The notes under the pieces are model-generated. The model worked only from the letters and a program-made list of their open reading frames with translations, was not told the DNA's origin and did not search any database. Position numbers and translations under genes: made by a program. Source: Streptomyces lomondensis (lineage in GTDB: Bacteria > Actinomycetota > Actinomycetes > Streptomycetales > Streptomycetaceae). Taken from it: a stretch of 64,000 nt of DNA. Positions 43,046 through 50,658 of the stretch are shown here, piece after piece. The stretch lies in NCBI RefSeq assembly GCF_014651035.1, contig NZ_BMWC01000013.1, positions 62,001 to 126,000 on the forward strand, written 5' to 3'. Each line of letters opens with the position of its first letter. Positions within the stretch are counted from its first letter, which is position 1.

Positions 43046-43066
43046 GGGGGGCCTCAGACCGGTCGC

Positions 43067-43747
43067 CTAGCCGCGGGTCGCCCACACGTAACGGTGTTCC
43101 GGGCGGCCCGCGTCGCCGTACTTGAGGGTCAGTCTGGCCCGCCCCGTGCGCTCCAGGAGCTTCAGATAGCGCTGGGCGGTCTGGCGGCTCACCCCGGTGC
43201 GTTCGGCGATCTCCTGGGCGGACAGGGGGCCGTCGGCGTGCATCAGCGCCTGACGGACCAGCTCCGCGGTGGTGGGGGAGTGCCCTTTGGGCAGATCGGG
43301 CTCCGACGGTGCCGACAGCGCACCGAAGATGCGGTCCACCTCGGCCTGCTCCGCCTCCCCGCCGCCGTCCAGAGTGCGGCGCAGCTCCGCGTAGGCCTCC
43401 AGCTTGGCGCGCAGGCCGGCGAAGGCGAACGGCTTGACCAGGTACTGGAGCGCGCCGTGCCGCATCGCCGCCTGCACGGTGGACACGTCCCGGGCCGCCG
43501 TCACCATGATCACGTCGGTCTGGTGGCCGCGTCGCCGCATCTCCTGGACGACCGCGATTCCCGTCTCGTCGGGCAGGTAGTGGTCCATGAGCACCAGATC
43601 CAGCCGGGGCAGCGCCTCCATCTGGTTCAGCGCCTCCGCGGCGCTGTGGGCCTCGCCCGCGACATGGAAGCCGGGCACCTTCTCGACGTAGGCGGCGTTG
43701 ACCCGCGCGACCCTGGTGTCGTCGTCCACGACCAGCACCTCGATCAT
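43067..43747 (-). CDS. CitB/DcuR-type response regulator
   Basis: The 226-residue regulator has a receiver domain (EVLVVDDDTRVARVNAAYVEK, phospho-Asp in LVLMDHYLPDETG, Lys in YLVKPFAFAG) and a C-terminal winged helix (LSAQEIAERTGVSRQTAQRYLKLLERTGRARL). Family members respond to extracellular citrate, fumarate or other carboxylates through a CitA/DcuS kinase, encoded immediately before it. ATG 43747 uses the A of the kinase stop TGA and has AGGAG at 5 nt. A broken paralogue of its receiver lies just downstream. Confidence 0.93.
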   Translation of the reverse strand: MIEVLVVDDDTRVARVNAAYVEKVPGFHVAGEAHSAAEALNQMEALPRLDLVLMDHYLPDETGIAVVQEMRRRGHQTDVIMVTAARDVSTVQAAMRHGALQYLVKPFAFAGLRAKLEAYAELRRTLDGGGEAEQAEVDRIFGALSAPSEPDLPKGHSPTTAELVRQALMHADGPLSAQEIAERTGVSRQTAQRYLKLLERTGRARLTLKYGDAGRPEHRYVWATRG

Positions 43748-45417
43748 CACGACTCCTCTTCGGCGGTCTGCGGAGCTGACGGCGCGGTCAGGGCCGGCTC
43801 GGGGCCCGGCTCGGCCAGCGCCTCGGGCAGGACGACGGTGAACTCCGCGCCTCCGCCGTGCGCCTCGCCGACGGTCGCGCTGCCCCCCTGCCGTTCGGCG
43901 AGCCTGCGCACCAGAGAGAGCCCGATGCCCCGCTCGCGGTGCGCGGGCGGCTTCTTCGTGGACCAGCCCTCGGTGAAGATCAACTCCCGGTGCTCCGGCG
44001 GGATTCCCGGGCCCGTGTCCCGCACCCGGAGGATCGCCGTACGCCCCTCGGCGCGCAGTTCGACCTCCACGCGCGCGTGCGGCTTGCCCGCGACGGCGTC
44101 GAGGGCGTTGTCCACCAGGTTGCCGACGACGGTGACGAGCCCCTGGGGGTCGACCAGTCGGTCGGGCAGGCGGGTCCGGTCCGACACCCACAGGGCGACG
44201 CCCCGCTCGGCCGCGACGGTCGCCTTGCCGACCAGCAGGGCGGCGAGCAGCGGGTCCTCGATCCGCTCGGTGACCTGTTCCGCGGTGGCCCGGTGGTCAC
44301 CGACCACCTCGCCGACGAACTCGACGGCGTCGTCGTACATCTCCAGTTCCAGCAGTCCCAGGAGCGTGTGCATACGGTTGGCGTGTTCGTGGTCCTGGGC
44401 GCGCAGGGCGTCGATCAGACCGTGGGTGGAGTCGAGTTCACGGCCGAGCTGCTCCAGCTCGGTGCGGTCGCGCAGGGTGGCCACGGCGCCGCCGTCGTCG
44501 GTGGGCATGCGGTTGGCGACCAGTACGCGCTGGCCGCGGACGGTGAGCAGGTCCGTGCCGGTGACGCGGCCGGCCAGCACGTCGGCCGTACGGCCCGCGC
44601 CGAGCGCCTCGTCGGGGGTTCGGCCCACCACCGCTTCCCCGAGGCCCAGCAGGCGCTGCGCCTCGTCGTTGACGAGGCGGATGCGGCCGGTGCGGTCCAG
44701 GGCGACGACGCCCTCCCGGATGCCGTGCAGCATCGCCTCGCGTTCCGACAGCAGCGCCGCGATGTCCGAGAAGGCCAGGTCCCTGGTCTGCCGGTGGACC
44801 CGCCGGGAGATGAGCCACGCCGCCAGCGCGCCGACGGCCAGGGCGCCGCCGGCGTACGCGAGCAGCCCCGGGATCGCGTGGATCAGCCGGGCCCGGACGC
44901 TGTCGTAGGCGATGCCGACCGAGACCGCGCCGACGACGGTGCCGTCGCTGTCGCGCAGCGGCACCTTGCCCCGGGCGGAGCGGCCCAGGGTGCCGCTGTC
45001 GATCTCCATGACCTCCTTGCCGGCCAGGGCCTGCCCGGGGTCGGTCGAGACGATGCCGCCGATCTGCTTCGGATCCGTGTGCGACCAGCGCACGCCGCGC
45101 CAGTCCATCACCACGACGTACTCGGCCTTGGTGGCCTTCCGGATCCGCTCCGCCTCCTGCTGCACCGGGCCGTCCGGCGAGGGCGGCGTGTCCCTCAGGT
45201 CCTTCACGAGCTCCGGCTGCTGCGCGGTCGTCTGGGCGATCGCGAGGGCGCGGCGCATCGCCTGGTCGTCCAGCTGGTCACTGAGGGGCGCGAGGAACAA
45301 CCCGGTCGCGAGGACCGCGACTCCCGCGGCGATCGCCACCTGCATCAGCAGCACCTGCGAGAACACCCGCCGCGGCAGGCCGAGGCGCAGGCGGCGTGCG
45401 GGGGGAGTGGGGCTCAT
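43747..45417 (-). CDS. CitA/DcuS-type sensor histidine kinase
   Basis: The 556-residue membrane kinase has a first transmembrane helix (VFSQVLLMQVAIAAGVAVLATGLFL), an extracytoplasmic sCache/PAS domain with AEYVVVMDWRGVRWSHTDPKQIGG, a second helix (LLAYAGGALAVGALAAWL) and a cytoplasmic PAS (GIREGVVALDRTGRIRLVN). The SPOB-type dimerisation histidine is in RAQDHEHANRMHTLLGL, and an HATPase domain follows (NLVDNALDAV, GIGLSLVRRLAE). It probably binds a di- or tricarboxylate. TACCGT lies 7 nt before ATG 45417 and there is no Shine-Dalgarno; TTG 45423 is an alternative. Confidence 0.93.
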   Translation of the reverse strand: MSPTPPARRLRLGLPRRVFSQVLLMQVAIAAGVAVLATGLFLAPLSDQLDDQAMRRALAIAQTTAQQPELVKDLRDTPPSPDGPVQQEAERIRKATKAEYVVVMDWRGVRWSHTDPKQIGGIVSTDPGQALAGKEVMEIDSGTLGRSARGKVPLRDSDGTVVGAVSVGIAYDSVRARLIHAIPGLLAYAGGALAVGALAAWLISRRVHRQTRDLAFSDIAALLSEREAMLHGIREGVVALDRTGRIRLVNDEAQRLLGLGEAVVGRTPDEALGAGRTADVLAGRVTGTDLLTVRGQRVLVANRMPTDDGGAVATLRDRTELEQLGRELDSTHGLIDALRAQDHEHANRMHTLLGLLELEMYDDAVEFVGEVVGDHRATAEQVTERIEDPLLAALLVGKATVAAERGVALWVSDRTRLPDRLVDPQGLVTVVGNLVDNALDAVAGKPHARVEVELRAEGRTAILRVRDTGPGIPPEHRELIFTEGWSTKKPPAHRERGIGLSLVRRLAERQGGSATVGEAHGGGAEFTVVLPEALAEPGPEPALTAPSAPQTAEEES

Positions 45418-45572
45418 ACCCAAGACGGTACGTGCGGCTGCCTACCTGCCGTAACGGGTGTGGCGTGGATCTCTTGATCAATGCGTGGAGAGGCTGCGTC
45501 AACGTCCGCGGAGTCGCATCAATGCTTGACGGGGCGCTGCCTCCCCGGATGCCGGATGCCGGATGCCGGGCG

Positions 45573-46517
45573 TCAGCTCGCCAGTGCCGCCGTCAGCCTC
45601 ACCTCGCGCACCGCCACCACGTCCATCCGCGCGGGTGAACCGAGGACCGCCGCCCCGCAGCTCTCCGGGCGGGGCGGCAGGCCCGGGGACTGGGCCACGT
45701 CGACGTGCCAGCGGCGGCCGTCGGTGTGGGCGACGGTCACCTCCCAGCACGGAGCCGCACCGGCCGTGCGGACGACGCTCAGCGCCTCCGCCGCGTCTTC
45801 CCCGATCCTGGCGCGCACAGCGAGTTCGGCCGCCTGGCCCGGCCGCTCCCAGGCCGAGTTGCCCCGGCACCCCTCCACGACGATCCGCCCCTCCCGAGCA
45901 CCGTGCAGGACTTCCTTGAGGGTGTGCGCCTCGGCACGGCCGTACGCGTATCCGTACGGCAGCACGAGCGCCGTCGGGGAGAAGCGGTGACCACCCAGAT
46001 GGGTGACCTCCCAGACGCCCTCCACTCCGGACGTGGCGAGTTCGGCCGCGAGGGGCCGGCCGAGGAGGGCGCAGCAGCGGTCGCGCTTGCCGTTGGTGCA
46101 GACAAGGGCGAGCGGATCACCGTCGTGGGGTCGTCCGCCGAGCACCGCGTCGAAGGTGGCGTGGTCGCCCCGGCCGAGTGCGGCGAAGTCGAGATCGAGC
46201 AGCTGCCCGGGGTCCGAGGTCGTGGCGCCGTGCAGCCACACGTTCCCCGGAACGGTGTGGGCCGCGTACACCCGGCGCGTGGCGGGCATACGGCGGTCCG
46301 CGTGGCGCCCGGGGCGGCGGATGAGCACGATCCGTACGCCCGTGTCCTTCGCGGCCGCCTCCAGGGCACGTCCCAGCGCGGGGTCCAGGTGGCTCGAAGT
46401 GAGCGCCTTGGCACCCCACGGACCGGGCTGTTCCAGCAACAGCCAGGTCCTCGCGGTGGCCGCGGTTCCCGAAACGGGCTCGTCGAGGTCTCGGGAGACG
46501 CTTGAGCACGTACTCAC
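45573..46517 (-). CDS. Sucrase/ferredoxin-like family protein
   Basis: The 314-residue protein belongs to the thioredoxin-like [2Fe-2S] sucrase/ferredoxin (Apd1-like) group. ALVCTNGKRDRCCALLGRPLA supplies cysteines, and WEVTHLGGHRFSPTALVLPYG carries the conserved HxGGHRF histidines. The first half resembles a ferredoxin-fold domain (WLLLEQPGPWGAKAL). GTG 46517 has no Shine-Dalgarno but sits 7 nt after TAGGCT, which is embedded in an iron box. It is therefore expected to be leaderless and iron-repressed, consistent with a role in iron or siderophore handling, which is inferred. Confidence 0.85.
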   Translation of the reverse strand: MSTCSSVSRDLDEPVSGTAATARTWLLLEQPGPWGAKALTSSHLDPALGRALEAAAKDTGVRIVLIRRPGRHADRRMPATRRVYAAHTVPGNVWLHGATTSDPGQLLDLDFAALGRGDHATFDAVLGGRPHDGDPLALVCTNGKRDRCCALLGRPLAAELATSGVEGVWEVTHLGGHRFSPTALVLPYGYAYGRAEAHTLKEVLHGAREGRIVVEGCRGNSAWERPGQAAELAVRARIGEDAAEALSVVRTAGAAPCWEVTVAHTDGRRWHVDVAQSPGLPPRPESCGAAVLGSPARMDVVAVREVRLTAALAS

Positions 46518-46536
46518 AGAGGTGAGCCTAACCTGA
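46518..46536 (-). promoter_or_regulatory. DmdR1/IdeR-type iron box
   Basis: The minus strand reads TCAGGTTAGGCTCACCTCT, 15 of 19 bases matching the consensus TTAGGTTAGGCTAACCTAA. It overlaps the -10 and abuts the start codon of the sucrase/ferredoxin-like gene, ideal for repression under iron-replete conditions. Confidence 0.75.
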
Positions 46537-46570
46537 GTTGGGCCGCGACGACTTCCGGCCCCGCCCCGGC

Positions 46571-47827
46571 CTACTCCGGCAGTGGCTGAGGCGGCTTCGG
46601 ACCCGTGTAGAGACCGCTCGGGCGCATGCGCATCGGGCGTTCGCCGTACTCCTCCAGGGCGTGGGCGATCCAGCCCGCCGTACGGGCCACGGCGAAGATG
46701 GTCTCGCCCGCGGTCGGGGGCATGCCGCAGGACGTGGTGAGTACGGCGAGCGCCAGGTCGACGTTGGCGTGCAGCGGGGCGTGGCGGGCGGTGGTCTCGA
46801 CGATGTCGCGGGCCGCGAGGAGGGAGGGTTCGGCGGCGGGGATGTCCTCCAGGACGGTGAACAGGGCACGCGCGCGTGGGTCCTCGCCCGGATAGAGCCG
46901 GTGCCCGAGCCCCGGGATACGGCGGCCGGCACGCAGCTCGTCCGCGATCACAGGGGCCGAATCGCCCTGGTCGAGTACGTCCTGGAGCAGCCGGTGGGCG
47001 AGTCCGCTGGCCGCGCCGTGCAGCGGCCCCTCGATGACGCCGAGCCCGGCGGAGACCGCCGCGTAGGCGTGGGCACGGGCCGAGGCGGCGACGCGCACCG
47101 CGAGCGTGGAGGCGGCCAGGTCGTGATCGATCAGGAGGGCGAGGGCGGTGTTCAGGGCGCGCAGGGACGCCTCGTCGGGGTCCCTGCGGCAGAGCCGGGT
47201 CCACAGGCGGTGTGCCAGCGGGCCTGTGTCGCGGCGGTCGCGCCCGGCGTGCGGCAGGGCTGCGACGAGCGTGGGGATGAGGGTGCGCGCGGTACCGAGG
47301 ACGGCGTCCTCGGACAGGTCGAAGCGCAGCGGGTCGGCGGTCGCGGCGGCGATCGTCGCGACCCGCAGCAGGTCGGTGGGAGCGGCGTGTTCGGGCAGGG
47401 TGCCGACGGCGCGGCGGGCGACGGCCACGGAGGCGGCGGGCGCGGTGAACGTGCTCCCCGGGCGCATCCGGCCGGTCCACAGCCACTCGGCGACCTCCTC
47501 GTAGGTGTGCCGGGTGGCCAGATCGACCGCGTCGACGCCGCGGTAGTAGTAGCGGTCGCTCTCGATGAGCGTGACGCGGGTCCGTACGGAGAGCTCGCCG
47601 CCGGAGCCGGAACCGCCCGCGCTCTCCCGCCGGTTGCGCCGGGCGAGCGCCTCCACCTCCCTGGCGTCGAAGGTGCTGCCCCGGCCGCCGGACACGCGGC
47701 GGCTGCCGAGCTGGCCGCGGCTCACGTATGCGTACACGGTCTCCGGTTTCACGCCGAGCAGCTCGGCGGCCTCCTTGGTGCTCAGCCGCCGTTCCGGGTC
47801 AAGGGGAGCGGGTTCTTGATCGCGCAT
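46571..47827 (-). CDS. Citrate synthase with N-terminal helix-turn-helix
   Basis: The 418-residue protein has residues ~10-65 forming a MerR/excisionase-type helix-turn-helix (RRLSTKEAAELLGVKPETVYAYVSRGQLGSRRV). The rest is a citrate synthase fold with the catalytic histidines in EGPLHGAASG and PGLGHRLYPGEDPRA and the aspartate in HANVDLALAVL. It may condense acetyl-CoA with oxaloacetate, or serve as a metabolite-sensing regulator. It is divergent from a second citrate synthase across a palindromic, AT-rich region. ATG 47827 is chosen; GTG 47836 is in frame and either could be leaderless. Confidence 0.88.
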   Translation of the reverse strand: MRDQEPAPLDPERRLSTKEAAELLGVKPETVYAYVSRGQLGSRRVSGGRGSTFDAREVEALARRNRRESAGGSGSGGELSVRTRVTLIESDRYYYRGVDAVDLATRHTYEEVAEWLWTGRMRPGSTFTAPAASVAVARRAVGTLPEHAAPTDLLRVATIAAATADPLRFDLSEDAVLGTARTLIPTLVAALPHAGRDRRDTGPLAHRLWTRLCRRDPDEASLRALNTALALLIDHDLAASTLAVRVAASARAHAYAAVSAGLGVIEGPLHGAASGLAHRLLQDVLDQGDSAPVIADELRAGRRIPGLGHRLYPGEDPRARALFTVLEDIPAAEPSLLAARDIVETTARHAPLHANVDLALAVLTTSCGMPPTAGETIFAVARTAGWIAHALEEYGERPMRMRPSGLYTGPKPPQPLPE

Positions 47828-47865
47828 GGGGGTCACCGTATCCGCCTAGCGGCCCATTGACTGGC

Positions 47866-47884
47866 ATATTGATCGAATCAATAT
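47866..47884. promoter_or_regulatory. 19-bp palindrome between divergent citrate synthase genes
   Basis: ATATTGAT-CGA-ATCAATAT is a perfect inverted repeat, starkly AT-rich for this genome. It abuts a TTGACA -35 (47884-47889) for the plus-strand gene, and further ATTGAC and AATCAAG half-sites flank it. It is a candidate operator, possibly for the helix-turn-helix citrate synthase itself. Confidence 0.65.
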
Positions 47885-47937
47885 TGACACAGCTCAAGTC
47901 AAGCATGGACAGTCGAATCAAGTCCAGGGAGGAAGAC

Positions 47938-49098
47938 ATGTCCGTCAACAGGTCCGCAACCGCTCTCGTCGACGCACCGCGAGGACTCGCCGGGGTCGTC
48001 GTCACCGACACCCGGATCGGCGACGTCCGCGGTCTCGAGGGCTTCTACCACTACCGCCAGTACTCGGCCGTCGACCTCGCGCGGACCCGCGGGTTCGAGG
48101 ACGTCTGGCACCTGCTCGTGCACGGCGAACTGCCGGACGCCGGGCGGAGCGCGGCCTTCGCGGCCAAGACCGCCGCGCTGCGGCGGCTGCCCGACGAGGT
48201 GCGGGCGGCCCTGCCGGCCATCGCCGCGGCCGGCGGACGCTCCGGCCCGCTCGCCGGGATGCGCACGGCCCTGTCGCTGCTGGGTGCGGCCAAGGGCTTT
48301 CGCCCCGTGTACGACATCGACTCCGACCAGCGCCGCCAGGACACGCTCGAGGCAGCCGCGGCCGTACCCACGCTGCTCACCGCACTGCACCGGCTGGGGA
48401 ACGGACTGGAGCCGGTCGAGCCGCGCGAGGACCTGTCGTACGCGGCGAACTACCTCTACATGCTGACCGGCTCGGTACCGGCCGAACAGCACGCACGGGC
48501 GATCGAGCAATACCTGATCTCAACCATTGATCACGGATTCAATGCATCAACATTCACGGCCCGGGTGATCGCCTCCACGGGCGCGGACGTGGCGGCGTGC
48601 CTCGCCGGAGCGGTGGCGGCGCTGTCGGGGCCGCTGCACGGGGGTGCGCCCAGTCGTGCGCTGGACACCCTGGACGCGATCGGCAGCCCGGACCGCATCG
48701 ACTCCTGGGTGCGTCAGCGGGTGCTCGCCGGTGAGCGCATCATGGGCTTCGGGCATGCGATCTACCGCACGGAGGACCCCCGGTCCCGGATGCTGCGCGA
48801 GGTCGCCCAGAAGTTCGGCGGGCCCCGGGTGGACTTCGCCGTGGAGGTCGAGCGGCACGTCGAGGCGATCCTGGCGGAGCTGAAGCCCGGCCGGGAACTC
48901 CACACCAACGTCGAGTACTACGCGGGCGTGGTCATGGAACTCTGCGGCCTGCCCCGCGAGATGTTCACGCCGACGTTCGCCGCCGCGCGCGTGGTGGGCT
49001 GGAGCGCCAACATCCTGGAGCAGGCGGAGGACACGAAGATCATCCGGCCGGTGGCGCGCTATGTGGGGCCGGAGGCGCCGGCACCCGTGCCTGCCTGA
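47938..49098 (+). CDS. Citrate synthase (second, without DNA-binding domain)
   Basis: The 386-residue type II-like citrate synthase has catalytic histidines in SGPLHGGAPSRALD and MGFGHAIYRTEDPRSRM. The position of the usual catalytic aspartate reads glutamate (TNVEYYAGVVM), a variant known in some bacterial paralogues. The conserved IDHGFNASTF segment (48526-48555) is encoded with a run of codons ending in A or T, unlike the rest of the gene. ATG 47938 has GGGAGGAAG upstream. It is divergent from the helix-turn-helix citrate synthase and is probably controlled with it. Confidence 0.93.
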   Translation: MSVNRSATALVDAPRGLAGVVVTDTRIGDVRGLEGFYHYRQYSAVDLARTRGFEDVWHLLVHGELPDAGRSAAFAAKTAALRRLPDEVRAALPAIAAAGGRSGPLAGMRTALSLLGAAKGFRPVYDIDSDQRRQDTLEAAAAVPTLLTALHRLGNGLEPVEPREDLSYAANYLYMLTGSVPAEQHARAIEQYLISTIDHGFNASTFTARVIASTGADVAACLAGAVAALSGPLHGGAPSRALDTLDAIGSPDRIDSWVRQRVLAGERIMGFGHAIYRTEDPRSRMLREVAQKFGGPRVDFAVEVERHVEAILAELKPGRELHTNVEYYAGVVMELCGLPREMFTPTFAAARVVGWSANILEQAEDTKIIRPVARYVGPEAPAPVPA

Positions 49099-49120
49099 GA
49101 GAAGACACCGCAGCAGCGGA

Positions 49121-49150
49121 GCGGCCCGGCACCAGGAGGTGCCGGGCCGC
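49121..49150 (+). terminator. Terminator of the citrate synthase gene
   Basis: Perfect 13-bp stem (GCGGCCCGGCACC with its complement) and AGGA loop, 22 bp after the stop; it can serve the convergent small gene too. Confidence 0.88.
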
Positions 49151-49179
49151 AGTGCCGGTACGGGAGGTGACCGACGGCA

Positions 49180-49419
49180 TCAGGCGTCAGGGATGTCCGC
49201 CTTGGCGTCGATGAGGGTCTTGCGCGTGACCACGACGATGCGCTCGTAGTCGGCCCGGGAGGCGTCGGCGGGGAGCTTTCCGTCGAGTTCTTCGGTGAGG
49301 TCCGTGCCGATCACTGCGAACCTGCCGTCGGACAGCTCGAAGATATCGGGGCAATTGGCACCTGTCGCACTTCCCCGCGCAGTGGGAGGGGTGCCAATCC
49401 GACGGATGATGTAGCTCAC
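49180..49419 (-). CDS. Small conserved Streptomyces protein
   Basis: The 79-residue protein begins VSYIIRRIGTPPTARGSATGANCPDIFELSDGRFAVIGTD and ends ADYERIVVVTRKTLIDAKADIPDA. Similar small proteins occur in many Streptomyces, often beside DUF397- or helix-turn-helix-type regulators, but no function is known to me. GTG 49419 is favoured over the longer frame from 49506 because the preceding residues are not protein-like. AAAGGAA lies about 11 nt upstream. Confidence 0.7.
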   Translation of the reverse strand: MSYIIRRIGTPPTARGSATGANCPDIFELSDGRFAVIGTDLTEELDGKLPADASRADYERIVVVTRKTLIDAKADIPDA

Positions 49420-49780
49420 TGTTCTGGCGTTCCTTTTGATCTCGAGGCTTGGTGCGCACTGTAGCCTGCGGTGCGATGCGGCCCTGTGGGGCCGCGGCCT
49501 CGACAACCGGGCGGCGTGGAGCGGCGGTTCGGCGGTGGTCGACCCGGTTCGCGGGATGCGCAGTAGTCAACCTTGTTGGCACCTGGGCAAACGCCTCGGT
49601 TTATGGGTTCGTTACCGCCCAGCCGTGTGATGCGTTCAGGAGAGTGATCCACAAGGTGCGGCGCTTACGGCCGGGCTCCGAAACGCGGCCGGCGCGGCCG
49701 GCGTGGCCGTGGCCAAGGCGGCGCGACGATCCGCCCCTCGCCGCACCCGAGCCCGAGCCCCCAGGGCCGGCGGTACCCGC
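49420..49780. other. Gap between the small protein gene and the DUF6082 gene
   Basis: The 361 bp include the promoter of the small minus-strand gene. Nothing else was recognised; short frames here lack start signals. Confidence 0.5.
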
Positions 49781-50338
49781 CTACTCGGCCGGCGGCTCCC
49801 CGACCACCCACCACTCGTCGATGTCCGCCTCCTCCAGCTGCACGAGGAGATCGTCGACCATGCGTCCGAGCCGCGCCTCCTCGGACGTGCCGACGAGGGT
49901 CGCCCGATGCGGGCGGGAGGCGTACCAGTACTCCCGGAAGACCGGGTTCTGGAGCATGCTCCGGGCGAAGCCGAAGAACTCCTCCCGGGTCATGTTGCCC
50001 ATGCGGTAGTAGCACAGGGCGTTGGTGTAGAGGGCGTTGGCGAAGAGGAACTGGCGCTGCTTCCGGGGCGGGACGGTCCCGTCGTAGGCGTCCAGCACCT
50101 CGGCCAGCTCCGGGTCGTCCATCGCCTTGCTCAGCAACTCCCAGTGCAGGCGCTGCTGGTGGGCGAAGTTCGTCCGGTGCTGGGACTGCGCGGCCTGCTC
50201 CAGGTGCTCGATCCGGGCGCGCAACGCGTGGAGCCTGGGCCACTGGAGGGCCAGGGCGACGGCGGTGCTGGCCGCCAGGCCGATTCCGGCCGAGGCGGTG
50301 GCCCTCAGCCCTCGCAACGCAAAATTCTGTGTGGCCAT
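49781..50338 (-). CDS. DUF6082 family protein
   Basis: The 185-residue protein has an N-terminal hydrophobic segment (ATASAGIGLAASTAVALALQW), probably a membrane anchor. A short coiled coil (LHALRARIEHLEQAAQSQHR) follows, then a helical region FLFANALYTNALCYYRMGNMTREEFFGFARSML and FREYWYASR. This is the DUF6082 pattern seen as a large paralogous group in Streptomyces; the function is unknown. ATG 50338 has GGGGG at 6 nt. Confidence 0.78.
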   Translation of the reverse strand: MATQNFALRGLRATASAGIGLAASTAVALALQWPRLHALRARIEHLEQAAQSQHRTNFAHQQRLHWELLSKAMDDPELAEVLDAYDGTVPPRKQRQFLFANALYTNALCYYRMGNMTREEFFGFARSMLQNPVFREYWYASRPHRATLVGTSEEARLGRMVDDLLVQLEEADIDEWWVVGEPPAE

Positions 50339-50658
50339 GTCAACCCCCGGTTCAGACGGCCGTCCGCCGGTCGTCGGGGTGCGGGTCGACTGGAGGGGAC
50401 CGGCGCGCGGTGGGCGGCGCTTGCCGTCTCCCAGAGTGCCGAGCGGCTCTGATCGGCGGGGAGGCGGAGAGGAGGCGCACGGAGGGAAGCGAGGGTCGCA
50501 CAAACCGGCGCCATGCCCAACGTCTGCCCCGCGAGTGCTGCTAACAATCGTTCACTTCATGGTGATTCTGGGGCTCGTATCCTGGGGCGGTATCCCCTTT
50601 TCCTCCGTGTGCCGGGAACGCGAGCCGGTGCACGCGTCGGCGTGAGAGAGGTCGCACG
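50339..50658. other. Divergent DUF6082 / CobW-type GTPase region
   Basis: The 320 bp include an AT-richer patch around 50540-50570 and a -10-like TATCCT near 50578. No Zur-type palindrome was found, although CobW-family genes are often zinc-regulated. Confidence 0.5.

Noticed and set aside
45547..45567. Three tandem GGATGCC units near the end of the sucrase/ferredoxin-like gene
   Set aside because: Short, just outside the coding region and of low complexity; not enough to claim function.
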